Of a stretch of 64,000 nucleotides of DNA, positions 43,959 through 53,039 are shown one piece after another. Both the position numbers and the translations under genes were made by a program. The stretch comes from Bradyrhizobium aeschynomenes. Lineage in GTDB: Bacteria > Pseudomonadota > Alphaproteobacteria > Rhizobiales > Xanthobacteraceae. The notes under the pieces are model-generated. The model had not been told where the DNA came from. It saw nothing but the letters and a program-made list of their open reading frames with translations, and searched no databases. The stretch covers positions 506,437 through 570,436 of the forward strand of contig NZ_JABFDM010000005.1 of assembly GCF_013178945.1 (NCBI RefSeq). Reading direction: 5' to 3'. The number at the start of each line of letters is the position of its first letter. Positions within the stretch are counted from its first letter, which is position 1.

Positions 43959-44050
43959 GTAGGGCGGAGTCGCCGAAGGCGTAATCCGCCCTTGTAGTCG
44001 GGATATCACGCATGCCGCCAACTGAATCCAGAGTGGCGGATTACGCTCCG
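43959..44050. repeat. REP-like repeat, copy 1
   Basis: It holds GGCGTAATCCGCC near 43978-43990 and GGCGGATTACGCTCCG near 44035-44050, which are complementary, with TCGGGATATCACGCATGC between them. A diverged second copy follows the 228-bp element at 44278. Confidence 0.65.
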
Positions 44051-44277
44051 CTAATACTACTGCGTCAGAAACACTGCCAGTTATCCGTCGTCATTCCGGG
44101 GCGCCCGAAGGGCGAGCCCGGAATCCATAGCCACATACAGAAGTTTGGCGGCAAAATGCCCACGACCAGCCTGCCTCACACTATTGCCTGTGGGTATGGG
44201 TTCCGGGCTCGCCCTTCGGGCGCCCCGGAACGACACGTGGAGAGATTGAAGTCCTCTTCTGACGCAGTAGTATTAGC
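44050..44277. mobile_element. MITE-like element with 21-bp terminal inverted repeats
   Basis: The ends at 44050-44070 and 44257-44277 are exact 21-bp inverted repeats (starting GCTAATACTACTGCGTCAG). Inside, a second pair of long arms (about 44086-44129 and 44195-44234, containing CGCCCGAAGGGCGAGCCCGG) is almost fully complementary. There is no coding capacity. It sits between two copies of another repeat, so it probably inserted there. Confidence 0.75.
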
Positions 44278-44358
44278 CGCAGGCGTCATCCGCCGCTTTT
44301 GTCAGGACATCACGTATGCTGAAATCCGGATAGGCGGATTGCGCTCCGTCCATCCGCC
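44278..44358. repeat. REP-like repeat, copy 2
   Basis: It resembles 43959-44050: GCGTCATCCGCC, then TTTTGTCAGGACATCACGTATGC, then GGCGGATTGCGCTCCG. The two copies are diverged and flank the MITE-like element. Confidence 0.6.
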
Positions 44359-44407
44359 CCACGAACTGCGGACCCTCCGGGGGCGCGAAGGTCAGGCAGT
44401 GTCGGCC

Positions 44408-45613
44408 TTAGCGAGACAGGCCCCACTTGGCCCGCTCGAAAATCTCCGCCGGCGGCATGACTTCGGACAGCTCGACCGGGCGTCGCTGCCACTCGACCAC
44501 GGTCCAGTTTTCAGGATTGGCCACGCGACCGCCACTTTCCTCCTCTTTCAGAATAATGCCGTCGTGCGTGCGCCATTCAGTGCGTCTGCGCTCGCTCCTC
44601 GCGTCCGTCGTGATCCTGCACCATTCCCCCAGGAATATCCCGCGTTCGACGACGACGTCCTTCTGTTCCGCATCACGTCCGGCGCCGCTCCACACGTACT
44701 CGGGCCCTGGCTGATATTCGCCGATCCACAGGCTCTCGAACGCGCCTTGCACCGTGGCGCGAAACGTGAGTGCGGCGTGGGTTCGTTCGTTGACGATCTC
44801 GATGATCCGCTCACCATTGGCGAATGTCGTGTCTGTTCTCACCCACGGAAAGTGTCGCTTCCTGTACCTGACGCCTGCACCGGAGGAGTCGATCCTGCCA
44901 TTCATTTTCGCGGCGAAATCCGGTTGCGTTTTGGTGTCCAAGGAGGGCGTTTGCGCATCAAAACCCGTAAAGTTCCTCCAATCAAACAGATCTGCGGGCG
45001 GCGAGGTCTCTTCCTCGGAGACTGGCGTGCGTCTCAAACTCGTCAGCTGCCAATCCGGCGGCTCCATGAGTGCGCCGTCTTTGGCCGCCCAGCCACGCGC
45101 GATCGGAATGCCGTCGTGCGTGATGCAATCACGGAAGGACGTGCTCCTTCGTCCCTTGGGGTCCGCGGGACCAACAAAGTCCCAGATCGTGCAGGTCTCT
45201 CCAAGAAAAGTCTGCAGCTTCTCAGTCTTCACGCTTTCCGGCCGCGTCTTATCGTCGCCAACCGCTTGTGTGACATGGAGTGACTCGTAGCGGTTGCCAT
45301 CCGGCGTCCGCGTCAATGAGACAAAGCGTCCCGGGCCCTGGAAATAGCTTCTTCGTTCGTCTTGTCGGTCAACGCGCAGCCACCCATTGTGATGGCGTAG
45401 AGTCTCCTGTTGCGTGGGGCGGCCGCTGTACTCTCTTGTCGCGACGTAATCGGGAGCCTTGTTTGCTGCCCGCCGGTCCTCCTGCGCTTGCCCCGAAGAT
45501 GCAAGGAGGGAAGCCGTCATCGCCAGCATGGCGGGAATGGGAGCTCTCCGCCCTCGGCGACCGGACGTAGTTAACTGTCCTGAATGAGTGTCCATGAACT
45601 CGCACCGCTTCAT
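44408..45613 (-). CDS. Exported hypothetical protein with an internal duplication
   Basis: This 401-aa protein has a likely signal peptide (hydrophobic segment with AMLAMTASLLASSGQA, cleaved near residue 44). Two parts are similar to each other: FLGETCTIWD...FRDCITHDGI...DW...L.R.PV...PPADLF (about residues 137-215) and FLGEWCRITTD...WRTHDGI...NW...W.RRPV...PPAEIF (about 325-395). The function is unknown. The ATG at 45613 was chosen; TTG at 45619 and ATG at 45595 are alternatives. Confidence 0.7.
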   Translation of the reverse strand: MKRCEFMDTHSGQLTTSGRRGRRAPIPAMLAMTASLLASSGQAQEDRRAANKAPDYVATREYSGRPTQQETLRHHNGWLRVDRQDERRSYFQGPGRFVSLTRTPDGNRYESLHVTQAVGDDKTRPESVKTEKLQTFLGETCTIWDFVGPADPKGRRSTSFRDCITHDGIPIARGWAAKDGALMEPPDWQLTSLRRTPVSEEETSPPADLFDWRNFTGFDAQTPSLDTKTQPDFAAKMNGRIDSSGAGVRYRKRHFPWVRTDTTFANGERIIEIVNERTHAALTFRATVQGAFESLWIGEYQPGPEYVWSGAGRDAEQKDVVVERGIFLGEWCRITTDARSERRRTEWRTHDGIILKEEESGGRVANPENWTVVEWQRRPVELSEVMPPAEIFERAKWGLSR

Positions 45614-45765
45614 TGCCAATCCGGCTCCATGCTACGCTCAATCGGAGCGTAAGCGATTTCCGGCTGCAGGTCCAAGAAAGGGATCGGATATCCGATTTGG
45701 GTCACGAAACGGAGCGTCGCTGCTATCAGGGATAGGCCGCTTCGCTCCAGAAATTTGCCGCTCTC

Positions 45766-46629
45766 TCACCGTTGCCACATCGGCGGCATCAGGTGTCCCC
45801 GGCGGATCGCGAGCAGCAGAAGGATCACGCCGGCCGTGGTACAGACCACCAGCGCGACCACCGAATGCTCCATCCCGAACGCGCCGCCGGTCAGCAACTC
45901 CGGTCCTTCGATAGTGGCCTTCAGCAGGCCGGGATCGCTGACGGCGCCGGAGACGACGCCGGAGAAGACCGCCGACTGGAAGTAGTTCCAGGCCATGTGG
46001 AAGCCCATGCAGATCCACAGGCGACGGGTGACGAGATAGGCCGCGGACAGCAGCAGCCCGGCCTCGATGCTGATGTAGATGGCGCCGCCCAGCGTCGCCC
46101 CCGGGTTCGTCAGATGAAGGAGCCCGAACGCGAGGGATGAGACCAGGATTCCGACCCAGCTTCCGAACATGTCCTCGACCGATCGGAACAGGACGCCGCG
46201 GAACAGCAGCTCTTCGAACACGCCCGACTTGATCGCCATCGAAAGGTTGGGAAGCAGGAACAGCACGGGATTGAATCCCTCGACCTTGTAGATGCCGAGC
46301 AGCATCAGGACTGTTGCGCTCGCGGCGTAGAGTCCCGCGCCACACAGCGCGCCGATGGCCCATTCGCGGCCGAGTCCGGGCGTCGCAAGCTCGGTCGCCT
46401 CGCGGCGGTCGATGAAGGTCTGATAGGCCACGTACACGCCGATCGCCGCAACACCCAGCACGATCTGGATGACCGCGTTCAGCACGGGTGAATCGTGGAA
46501 TTGCTCAAGGCGAGCCTGAGCCCATCCCATGAAGTAGAACAGGGCAGTTCCCAGGACGATGAGGCGGGTCAGCGGAAACTGCAGAATGCGCTGCCAGAGC
46601 GGCTGACCGGAAAGGCTGATATCCGTCAT
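45766..46629 (-). CDS. CPBP family intramembrane glutamic endopeptidase
   Basis: This 287-aa protein has about eight membrane segments and the CPBP (Abi) motifs EELLFRG near residues 138-144, the histidine in FGLLHL near 172 and FHMAWNYFQS near 215. These are the catalytic residues of the Rce1-like family. Substrates are unknown. The ATG at 46629 has GGGGGAGA upstream. Confidence 0.88.
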   Translation of the reverse strand: MTDISLSGQPLWQRILQFPLTRLIVLGTALFYFMGWAQARLEQFHDSPVLNAVIQIVLGVAAIGVYVAYQTFIDRREATELATPGLGREWAIGALCGAGLYAASATVLMLLGIYKVEGFNPVLFLLPNLSMAIKSGVFEELLFRGVLFRSVEDMFGSWVGILVSSLAFGLLHLTNPGATLGGAIYISIEAGLLLSAAYLVTRRLWICMGFHMAWNYFQSAVFSGVVSGAVSDPGLLKATIEGPELLTGGAFGMEHSVVALVVCTTAGVILLLLAIRRGHLMPPMWQR

Positions 46630-47021
46630 GTGAAAAACGTCTCCCCCAGATTTGAACCTGCTCGCTCCAGACGCGCCTCGCGGCGACAATTGCGACGAGT
46701 TAGTCCATCGTCCCCGCGCGCATGTCGGTGCTGCCGCACCGGCGTATCATCCCGCCAGATCCAAGCGGCTTTCGGGTCTGACGGTCTCTCGGTATCGGTC
46801 TTTGGCTTGCTTGGCAGGTGACCGCACGCAGAGCCCCGGCAAGCAGGGTGCCGCATCTCCTCTCTCATTTGATATGAGGCGCAGGGTCATGCCGCAATCC
46901 ACTTTGCGACCCAGGACCTGCTGGCGCGGCGTGTTTGCGGACATTGGCTCGCTCATATGCTGCTTATCAGGCACAGATGCCGGGACGAGCCGCGCGTGTC
47001 GGAGACGCGCCGGTTGCAGGA
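46630..47021. other. 392-bp intergenic stretch
   Basis: I see nothing codable here. It should contain the promoter of the CPBP gene and the end of the tetR transcript. Confidence 0.5.
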
Positions 47022-47672
47022 CTACCGGGCCTTGCGCCTCGGAGGCTTGTTTGCGGTGGAGAGGTACGCGCAAAACATGTCCGCCATCGCGTCGGCATAG
47101 GCCGATATCTCGGCGCGGCTGCGCGGCGTCTCCGAGAAGTGCTTGCCGACTTGGGCGAGCGTCGTCTTGATCAAATCGGTGGCGCGCGCACGCTCGGGCG
47201 GACTGGCCTCGGGCAGTGCCTCGCGCATGAAGGCCTGCATGGCGCGGCGGCCGCTCGCCTGGGCGGCTTTCGATTCCGGCGCATCGCGATACAGCGGAGC
47301 GGCGTCGTCGAGTGCGCCGCGGACCGCGGCCTCGTCGCATTCCGATTGCAGGAAGGCGTGGACCAGCGCGCGCAGCCGCACGAGCGGTGGACGGCTGGTG
47401 TCCTCCAGGATGCCGGTGAGCAGTGCGGTGGTCTGCCGCCACTCGTCGCTCTGCAGCCGGAACAGGATCGCAGCCTTGTTGGGGAAGTACTGATACAGCG
47501 AGCCGACGCTGACGCCGGCCTTCTCGGCGACGCGGGCGGTGGTGAAGCGCTGCGCGCCTTCGGTCGTCAAAACCTGAACAGCGGCCTGCAGAATCGCCGA
47601 GACGAGATCCGCGGAGCGCGCCTGTTGCGGCTGTTTTCTCGCGGCAATCGAGGCTTTTCGAGCTGGCGCCAT
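47022..47672 (-). CDS. TetR/AcrR family transcriptional regulator
   Basis: This 216-aa protein has the TetR DNA-binding domain: AILQAAVQVLTTEGAQRFTTARVAEKAG (residues about 26-53, listed here as AILQAAVQVL and FTTARVAEKAGVSVGSLYQYF) with the SVGSLYQYFPNKAAIL helix. The C-terminus is the ligand-binding part. It is divergent from the O-methyltransferase with an 89-base gap, so it probably controls that gene and itself. Confidence 0.92.
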   Translation of the reverse strand: MAPARKASIAARKQPQQARSADLVSAILQAAVQVLTTEGAQRFTTARVAEKAGVSVGSLYQYFPNKAAILFRLQSDEWRQTTALLTGILEDTSRPPLVRLRALVHAFLQSECDEAAVRGALDDAAPLYRDAPESKAAQASGRRAMQAFMREALPEASPPERARATDLIKTTLAQVGKHFSETPRSRAEISAYADAMADMFCAYLSTANKPPRRKAR

Positions 47673-47761
47673 GACACGTTCCGGAATGCGATTAGCGAAC
47701 GCGAATGATTAGTCGTATTTTGACGGGGAGGCAAACACCCACGCGAAACACGGAGACGATC

Positions 47762-48433
47762 ATGATCACCCTCACCACCGCGCCCGCGGCGCCGCTGCTG
47801 GATCGCCTGCTGGCCGAGGCGGCGCGGCTGCGCCCGGAAACCAGCCCGGTCTTTGCCGGCATGGCTGAGCGCGGCGAAGAGTTGATGCGCAGCAAGTCCG
47901 GCCATGTCGAGCTCTACGCGCAGCTGAAGGATTTTCCGCTGCCGGTGTCGCGCGACACGGGCACGCTGCTCTACATGCTGGCGCGCAGCTTCGGCGCGAA
48001 ATCGATCGTCGAGTTCGGCACCTCGTTCGGCATCTCGACGCTGTTCCTGGCCGCGGCGTTGCGCGACAATGGCGGCGGCCGGCTGATCACCACCGAGTTC
48101 GAAGCCTCGAAGGTTGCGCGGGCCCGCGCCAACCTTGCCGAAGGCGGCCTGGCCGACCTGGTCGAGTTTCGACAGGGTGATGCGTTGCAGACGCTGCGCG
48201 CCGATCTGCCGGAGACGATCGACCTGGTGCTGCTCGACGGCGCCAAGCCGCTGTATGGCGACATCCTCGCGCTGCTCGAGAGCCGGCTCAGCGCGGGCGC
48301 GTTCATCGTGGCTGACAATGCCGATTATTGTCCCGAGTATCTCGCTCATGTCCGTTTGCCGGCGAACGGCTATCTCTCGGTGCCGTTCGGCGACGAGGTC
48401 GAATTGTCGATGCGGATCGCACGATGCCCGTAG
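47762..48433 (+). CDS. O-methyltransferase (SAM-dependent, family 3-like)
   Basis: This 223-aa protein has the SAM-binding motif VEFGTSFGISTLFLA near residue 82, then TTEFEASKVARARANL and the metal-site stretch IDLVLLDGAKPLYGD near residue 155. Catechol-type substrates are possible, but the target is unknown. GGAG precedes the ATG at 47762. It is divergent from a TetR regulator. Confidence 0.88.
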   Translation: MITLTTAPAAPLLDRLLAEAARLRPETSPVFAGMAERGEELMRSKSGHVELYAQLKDFPLPVSRDTGTLLYMLARSFGAKSIVEFGTSFGISTLFLAAALRDNGGGRLITTEFEASKVARARANLAEGGLADLVEFRQGDALQTLRADLPETIDLVLLDGAKPLYGDILALLESRLSAGAFIVADNADYCPEYLAHVRLPANGYLSVPFGDEVELSMRIARCP

Positions 48434-48467
48434 CCCGCATGAGCGCCAGCGACATGCGGGCTACGGG
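48427..48467 (+). terminator. 15-bp perfect hairpin overlapping the O-methyltransferase stop
   Basis: CCCGTAGCCCGCATG at 48427-48441 pairs exactly with 48453-48467, with an 11-base loop. The stop codon lies in the left arm. It could be a bidirectional terminator or one copy of a dispersed repeat. Confidence 0.6.
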
Positions 48468-48559
48468 ACCGGGCCTCGGTCCCGCTGATCGGCACCCACG
48501 TTCGGAGCCCGGGAGTTGACGGACGGGCGGCGATTGGTCAGGAGGAGAGTCCCGTCATC

Positions 48560-49228
48560 ATGCGCGACCCAGCCTGCATGCCTCGCATTCTCCTGATCAA
48601 TCCGAACAGCTCGGCTGCGACCACCGCAATGATGGTGTCGATTGCGGCGGCCTGCTGTGCCGGCCGTGCCGAGGTGGTCGGCGCAACCGCGACGCGGGCG
48701 CCGGCCATGATCGTCGATGCCGAGGCGCTGGCGGCCTCGGCGGCAGAGGTCGTTGAGATGGCGCGCGGGCATCTCGATGCCTGCGACGGCATCATCGTTG
48801 CGGCGTTCGGCGATCCCGGCGCTGCTGAGATCGGACAAACCTGTTCACTGCCGGTGATCGGCATCGGCGAGGCCGCCATGCGCGAGGCCGGGCAAAGTGG
48901 GCGGCGCTTCGGCGTCGCCACGGTGACGCCGGCGCTGGTCGCGAGCATCGCGGCGCTGGCAGACCGGCTGGGTCTGTCGGCGCAGTTTACGGGAACGCGT
49001 CTCACGCCGGGCGACCCGGCGGCGCTCGCTGCTGATCCGGTGCGGCTTGTGTCGGCACTTGCCGAGGCCACGCGCGGCTGTATCGCAGAGGATGGCGCAG
49101 ACGCCGTGATCATCGGCGGCGGGCCGCTGGCGCAGGCCGCCGATCAGCTTCAGCCGCAATTCGCGGTGCCGATCATCAAGCCGATCGCGGCGGCGGTGGC
49201 CCAGCTGCTGCAGAGGCTATCGGGATGA
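48560..49228 (+). CDS. Aspartate/glutamate/hydantoin racemase-family protein without catalytic cysteines
   Basis: This 222-aa protein has the family start ILLINPNSSAATTAMM and AFGDPGAAEIG, and later PVIGIGEAAM. In active members a cysteine precedes the FGDPG-type motif and a second one follows LG near the C-terminus. Here the positions hold Ala82 and Gly187 (IIGGGPLAQAAD). It is therefore unlikely to be a normal racemase. AGGAGGAGA precedes the ATG. The function is unknown. Confidence 0.8.
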   Translation: MRDPACMPRILLINPNSSAATTAMMVSIAAACCAGRAEVVGATATRAPAMIVDAEALAASAAEVVEMARGHLDACDGIIVAAFGDPGAAEIGQTCSLPVIGIGEAAMREAGQSGRRFGVATVTPALVASIAALADRLGLSAQFTGTRLTPGDPAALAADPVRLVSALAEATRGCIAEDGADAVIIGGGPLAQAADQLQPQFAVPIIKPIAAAVAQLLQRLSG

Positions 49229-49247
49229 GCGGCGGCGGGCGCCCGGC

Positions 49248-50606
49248 TCAGGGTCGATAGCCGGCCGCCGGATGCGGTGCCGCGAGCCTCGCGCGGCCGA
49301 ACATCTTTTCGCGCAACGTGCCCGGCTGATAGGCCTGCTTGTAGCGGCCGCGCTTCGTCAGCTCCGGCACCAGCATGTCGGCGACGTCGGCAAAGCTCTC
49401 CGGCGACAGCGCGAACGCCAGGTTAAGGCCGTCGACGCCGGTCTGCTCGACCCAGCTCTCGATGAGATCGGCGACCTTCGCCGGCGAGCCGACGAACACC
49501 GGGCCGATGCCGCCGATGCCGACATGCTCGGCAACTTCGCGCACGGTCCAGACACGGTCGGGATCGGCGCGCGTGACATTGTCCATCGCGCTGCGGCCGG
49601 CGTCGTTGAGCACGTGGCGGACCTGCTGGTCGAGGTCGTAGGTCGAGAAGTCGACACCGGTCCAGCCCGACATCAGCGTCAGCGAGGCCTCGTGGTCGAT
49701 GTAGCGGCGATAGTCCGCGAACTTCGCTTCCGCTGCCGCATCCGTTTCGCCGAGCACGACGGTGGCGATGCTGAAGATCACGATGTCGCTGGCCGCGCGG
49801 CCGGCCTCGACTGCGGCCTGGCGGATGGCGGCGACGCGCGGCGCGATGATCTTGGCCGAAGGACCGGACATGAACACGCATTCGGCATGCCGGCCTGCGA
49901 ACACGCGGCCGCGCGGCGAGGTGCCGGCCTGGTACAGCACCGGCGTTCGCTGCGGCGACGGCTCGCAGAGATGGATCGCGTCGATCTGGTAGTTTTCGCC
50001 CTGGTGGCTGACGCGGTGGACCTTGGATGGGTCGGTGAAGATGCCGCTGGCGCGGTCGCGCTTGACGGCGTCGTCCTCCCAGCTGCCTTCCCAGAGCTTG
50101 TAGACGACCTCCATGTACTCGTCGGCGACGTCGTAGCGATCGTCATGTGCGGTCTGGCGCTCCTTGCCCATGCCGCGCGCAGCGCTGTCGAGATAGCCGG
50201 TGACGATGTTCCAGCCGATGCGGCCCTCGGTCAGATGATCGAGCGTCGACATGCGCCGCGCGAACGGATAGGGCGGCTCGTAGGACAGCGTGCAGGTCAC
50301 GCCGAAGCCGAGATGCTCGGTGACGGCGGCCATCGCCGAGATCAGCATCATCGGATCGTTCACCGGCACCTGGATGGCGTGGCGCAGCGCGGCGTCCGGA
50401 TTGCCGCCATAGACGTCGTAGACGCCGAGCACGTCGGCGAGGAACAGCCCATCGAAGCGGCCGCGCTCCAGGGTCTTTGCGAGGTCGAGCCAATAGGGCA
50501 GGCGGTTGTATGCGGAGGAGCGGTCGCGCGGATGCCGCCACAGGCCGGGCGACTGGTGGCCAACGCAGTTCATCGCAAACGCATTCAACCGGATGTCCGC
50601 AGCCAT
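49248..50606 (-). CDS. LLM-class flavin-dependent monooxygenase (NtaA/SnaA/DszA type)
   Basis: This 452-aa protein has the family motifs WRHPRDRSS near residue 25, FDGLFLADVLGVYDVYGG near 52 and HLTEGRIGWNIVTGY near 125. It probably uses FMNH2 from a separate reductase to oxidise an S- or N-containing compound such as a sulfone, pristinamycin-like or chelator substrate. The ATG at 50606 was chosen since it has GAGGGA upstream. Confidence 0.9.
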   Translation of the reverse strand: MAADIRLNAFAMNCVGHQSPGLWRHPRDRSSAYNRLPYWLDLAKTLERGRFDGLFLADVLGVYDVYGGNPDAALRHAIQVPVNDPMMLISAMAAVTEHLGFGVTCTLSYEPPYPFARRMSTLDHLTEGRIGWNIVTGYLDSAARGMGKERQTAHDDRYDVADEYMEVVYKLWEGSWEDDAVKRDRASGIFTDPSKVHRVSHQGENYQIDAIHLCEPSPQRTPVLYQAGTSPRGRVFAGRHAECVFMSGPSAKIIAPRVAAIRQAAVEAGRAASDIVIFSIATVVLGETDAAAEAKFADYRRYIDHEASLTLMSGWTGVDFSTYDLDQQVRHVLNDAGRSAMDNVTRADPDRVWTVREVAEHVGIGGIGPVFVGSPAKVADLIESWVEQTGVDGLNLAFALSPESFADVADMLVPELTKRGRYKQAYQPGTLREKMFGRARLAAPHPAAGYRP

Positions 50607-50792
50607 GATGTCCCTCGACGCTTCATCGCCGTCCAGATGGCACGCTTCCGCAGTGATTTTCAATTGCGTCCATGCTCACGGCCGCTTGCGAGCCGCGCAG
50701 GCATGGCTATGGTCTCGAGGTGATCAAGGCGCGCTGCGATGCAATGACGGCGCGAGGCGGGCATGAGCCCGCGTGCGGGGAGGACGAGACTG

Positions 50793-52457
50793 ATGCAGAT
50801 CCGGACGATGGCGCTGGCCGCTGTGGTGCTGACGCGCGCGGCAATTCCATCGGCGCATGCCGAGGATTTCAAGGCGGGCTGCGCCGCGCTGGCGCAAGGC
50901 TTTTCCGGCAGCGGTCGCATCGTCACGGCGGAGTTCGTCGCCGCCGGCGGCGTGCAGCTGGCGCCGCCGGCGCCTGCGGGCGTCACGAGTCCCGCACCGG
51001 ATCATTGCCTGATCCGCGGCAAGATCAACGAGCGCACCGGCATCGATGGCAAGCCCTACGCTATCGGCTACGAGCTGCGATTGCCCGCGACGTGGAATGG
51101 CAAGTTCGTCTTCCAGGGCGGCGGCGGCGTCGATGGCGTGCTGCGGCCGGCGCTCGGCCTGGTCACCGGCGCGACCCCGCCGAACGGCCTGTCCAACGGC
51201 TATGCGGTGGCCTCGACCGACTCCGGTCATCTCGAGGAGCCCGGTCCGCTCGGTCCGTATCAGTTCGGGCTCGATCCGCAGGCGCGGCGCGACAAGGGCT
51301 ATGGCTCGATCCCGCCGGTCGCCGCTGCAGCCAAGGCGGCGAGCGAGAAGCTCTATGGCAACGCGCCGCGCCGCTCCTATTTCGCCGGCTGCTCCAATGG
51401 CGGTCGCCAGGCGATGATGGTGACACAGCGCTTTCCCGAGCTGTTCGACGGCGTCATCGCCGGCGCGCCCGCCTACCGCGTGCCGCTGGCCGGCATCGAC
51501 GTGATCGTGCAGGAGCAGGCGCTGCTCGCGATCGCGCCGCCCGGCCCCGACGGCAAGGCCGATGTCGGCAGCGCGCTGACGGATGACGATCTGAAGCTGG
51601 TCGCCGACGGTGTGACCGCGGCGTGCGACGGCACCGATGGCGCCAAGGACGGCATGGTGCAGGACGTTATGGCCTGCCGCTTCGACGCGGCCGTGCTCGC
51701 CTGCAAGGACGGCGAGAGCGCGCAATGCCTGCCCGCTCCCAAGCTGAAAGCCGTCAAGCTGATGTTCGACGGCAGCCGCAACGCGATGGGCGGGCTGATC
51801 TATTCCCGCTGGCCCTACGACCCCGGCCTCGCCGCGCCGGGCTGGCGAGCCTGGAAGCTCGGCACGCCCAAGGCCAGCCCGCCGAATGCGCGCAATCTCA
51901 CGCTGATCGCCGGTGGCGTGCCCTATGATTTCATGAGCCCGCCGGAGACGCCGGCTGATCTCGTCGCCTGGGTGCGCAATTTCGACATCGACCGCGACGC
52001 GCCCAAGGTCATGAAGGGCGCCGGCGGCTTCGACGCCGGCATGGAATATGAAGCCGCGACCTCCACTGACCTCGATACGTTCAAAGGCAAGGGCGGCAAG
52101 ATGCTGTTCTATCACGGCGTTGCCGACCCGATCTTCTCCGCGCTGGATACGGTCGACTATGTCGAGCAGCTGAAGAAGAAATACACTGACGCGGACGGCT
52201 TCGCGCGGCTGTTCCTGGTTCCCGGCATGAACCATTGCGGTGGCGGACCTGCGACCGACCAGTTCGATCTCCTGATCGCGCTGGATAATTGGGTGGAGGG
52301 CAGGGCGGCCGCTCCGGCGACGATCCGCGCCACGGCGCGGCGCGCCCCCGATGTGCCGTGGCCGGGCCGCACGCGCGATCTCTGTGCGTTCCCGAAGGTT
52401 TCCACCTACAAGGGCAGCGGCAGTCTGGAGGATGCGGCGAATTTCGAGTGTCGTTGA
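50793..52457 (+). CDS. Tannase/feruloyl esterase family exported hydrolase
   Basis: This 554-aa protein has a signal peptide (cleaved after SAHA near residue 24) and the family motifs WNGKFVFQGGGG near residue 100, the nucleophile in GCSNGGRQAM near residue 200, and GVADPIFSA plus the histidine in GMNHCGGG near residue 475. Paired cysteines fit a periplasmic location. It probably cleaves an aromatic ester. GGGGAGG precedes the ATG at 50793. Confidence 0.9.
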   Translation: MQIRTMALAAVVLTRAAIPSAHAEDFKAGCAALAQGFSGSGRIVTAEFVAAGGVQLAPPAPAGVTSPAPDHCLIRGKINERTGIDGKPYAIGYELRLPATWNGKFVFQGGGGVDGVLRPALGLVTGATPPNGLSNGYAVASTDSGHLEEPGPLGPYQFGLDPQARRDKGYGSIPPVAAAAKAASEKLYGNAPRRSYFAGCSNGGRQAMMVTQRFPELFDGVIAGAPAYRVPLAGIDVIVQEQALLAIAPPGPDGKADVGSALTDDDLKLVADGVTAACDGTDGAKDGMVQDVMACRFDAAVLACKDGESAQCLPAPKLKAVKLMFDGSRNAMGGLIYSRWPYDPGLAAPGWRAWKLGTPKASPPNARNLTLIAGGVPYDFMSPPETPADLVAWVRNFDIDRDAPKVMKGAGGFDAGMEYEAATSTDLDTFKGKGGKMLFYHGVADPIFSALDTVDYVEQLKKKYTDADGFARLFLVPGMNHCGGGPATDQFDLLIALDNWVEGRAAAPATIRATARRAPDVPWPGRTRDLCAFPKVSTYKGSGSLEDAANFECR

Positions 52458-52598
52458 ACGGCTCGTGTGCGTCGTTGGTGCGGCGTGCACGATCGCTTGA
52501 TGGGCGGTTGACCCGGGATGAGGACGTGCCGATCTACCGGCCAGCGCCGGCCTGCCTCCGCAGCGTAGCGGCTCCCATCAGCCACACATCGTTCCCTC

Positions 52599-52808
52599 AT
52601 GGTTGCCGTCAAGACGCGAGCCTTCACCATCTTGTACGAGTTCGAGCACGCCCAGACGGAGCTGATCGGGAAGTGCGTGGCGTTGAGCGACGGCAAGGCG
52701 GGAACCGTGGAGCAGGTCTATCTCGACGAACTGCATGGCCTGCGTATCACGATCAGCGGCCATGACGGGCGGTGGCCGGTGTCGACCATCAAGTTCGCGC
52801 AGCGCTGA
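52599..52808 (+). CDS. Small hypothetical protein (69 aa)
   Basis: It has a plausible beta-rich sequence with GKAGTVEQVYLDELHGLRI and HDGRWPVSTIKF, reminiscent of SH3-like PRC-barrel small domains. The ribosome-binding site is weak. The gene could be real; nothing else explains the stretch. Confidence 0.5.
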   Translation: MVAVKTRAFTILYEFEHAQTELIGKCVALSDGKAGTVEQVYLDELHGLRITISGHDGRWPVSTIKFAQR

Positions 52809-53039
52809 GCGGCGCCGCCGCTCCGGCGTCTTTGCACCCTTCAGACGATGCGGGGGATCGATGGTGTGTCGCATGGTCACATGCGGCGCGACAGGCGACT
52901 ATCAGCCGCTGCGATGCCGCAACGACATGCTGGCGTATCTGGGGACGAGACCGTTCTGGTACGGCCCAATCTCGCGCGTGAGCCGTGGAAGGAGTGGGAT
53001 GGCAGGACGATCGCCTGCTTCCACGCAGCATCGCTGCGC

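Larger units (their letters stand above)
43026..44407. other. 1.4-kb gene-free region made mostly of palindromic repeats
   Basis: No credible gene is present. The stretch holds at least four inverted-repeat elements (listed separately at 43255-43359, 43766-43922, 43959-44050/44278-44358 and 44050-44277) plus an AT-rich spot near 43618-43650. Confidence 0.75.
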
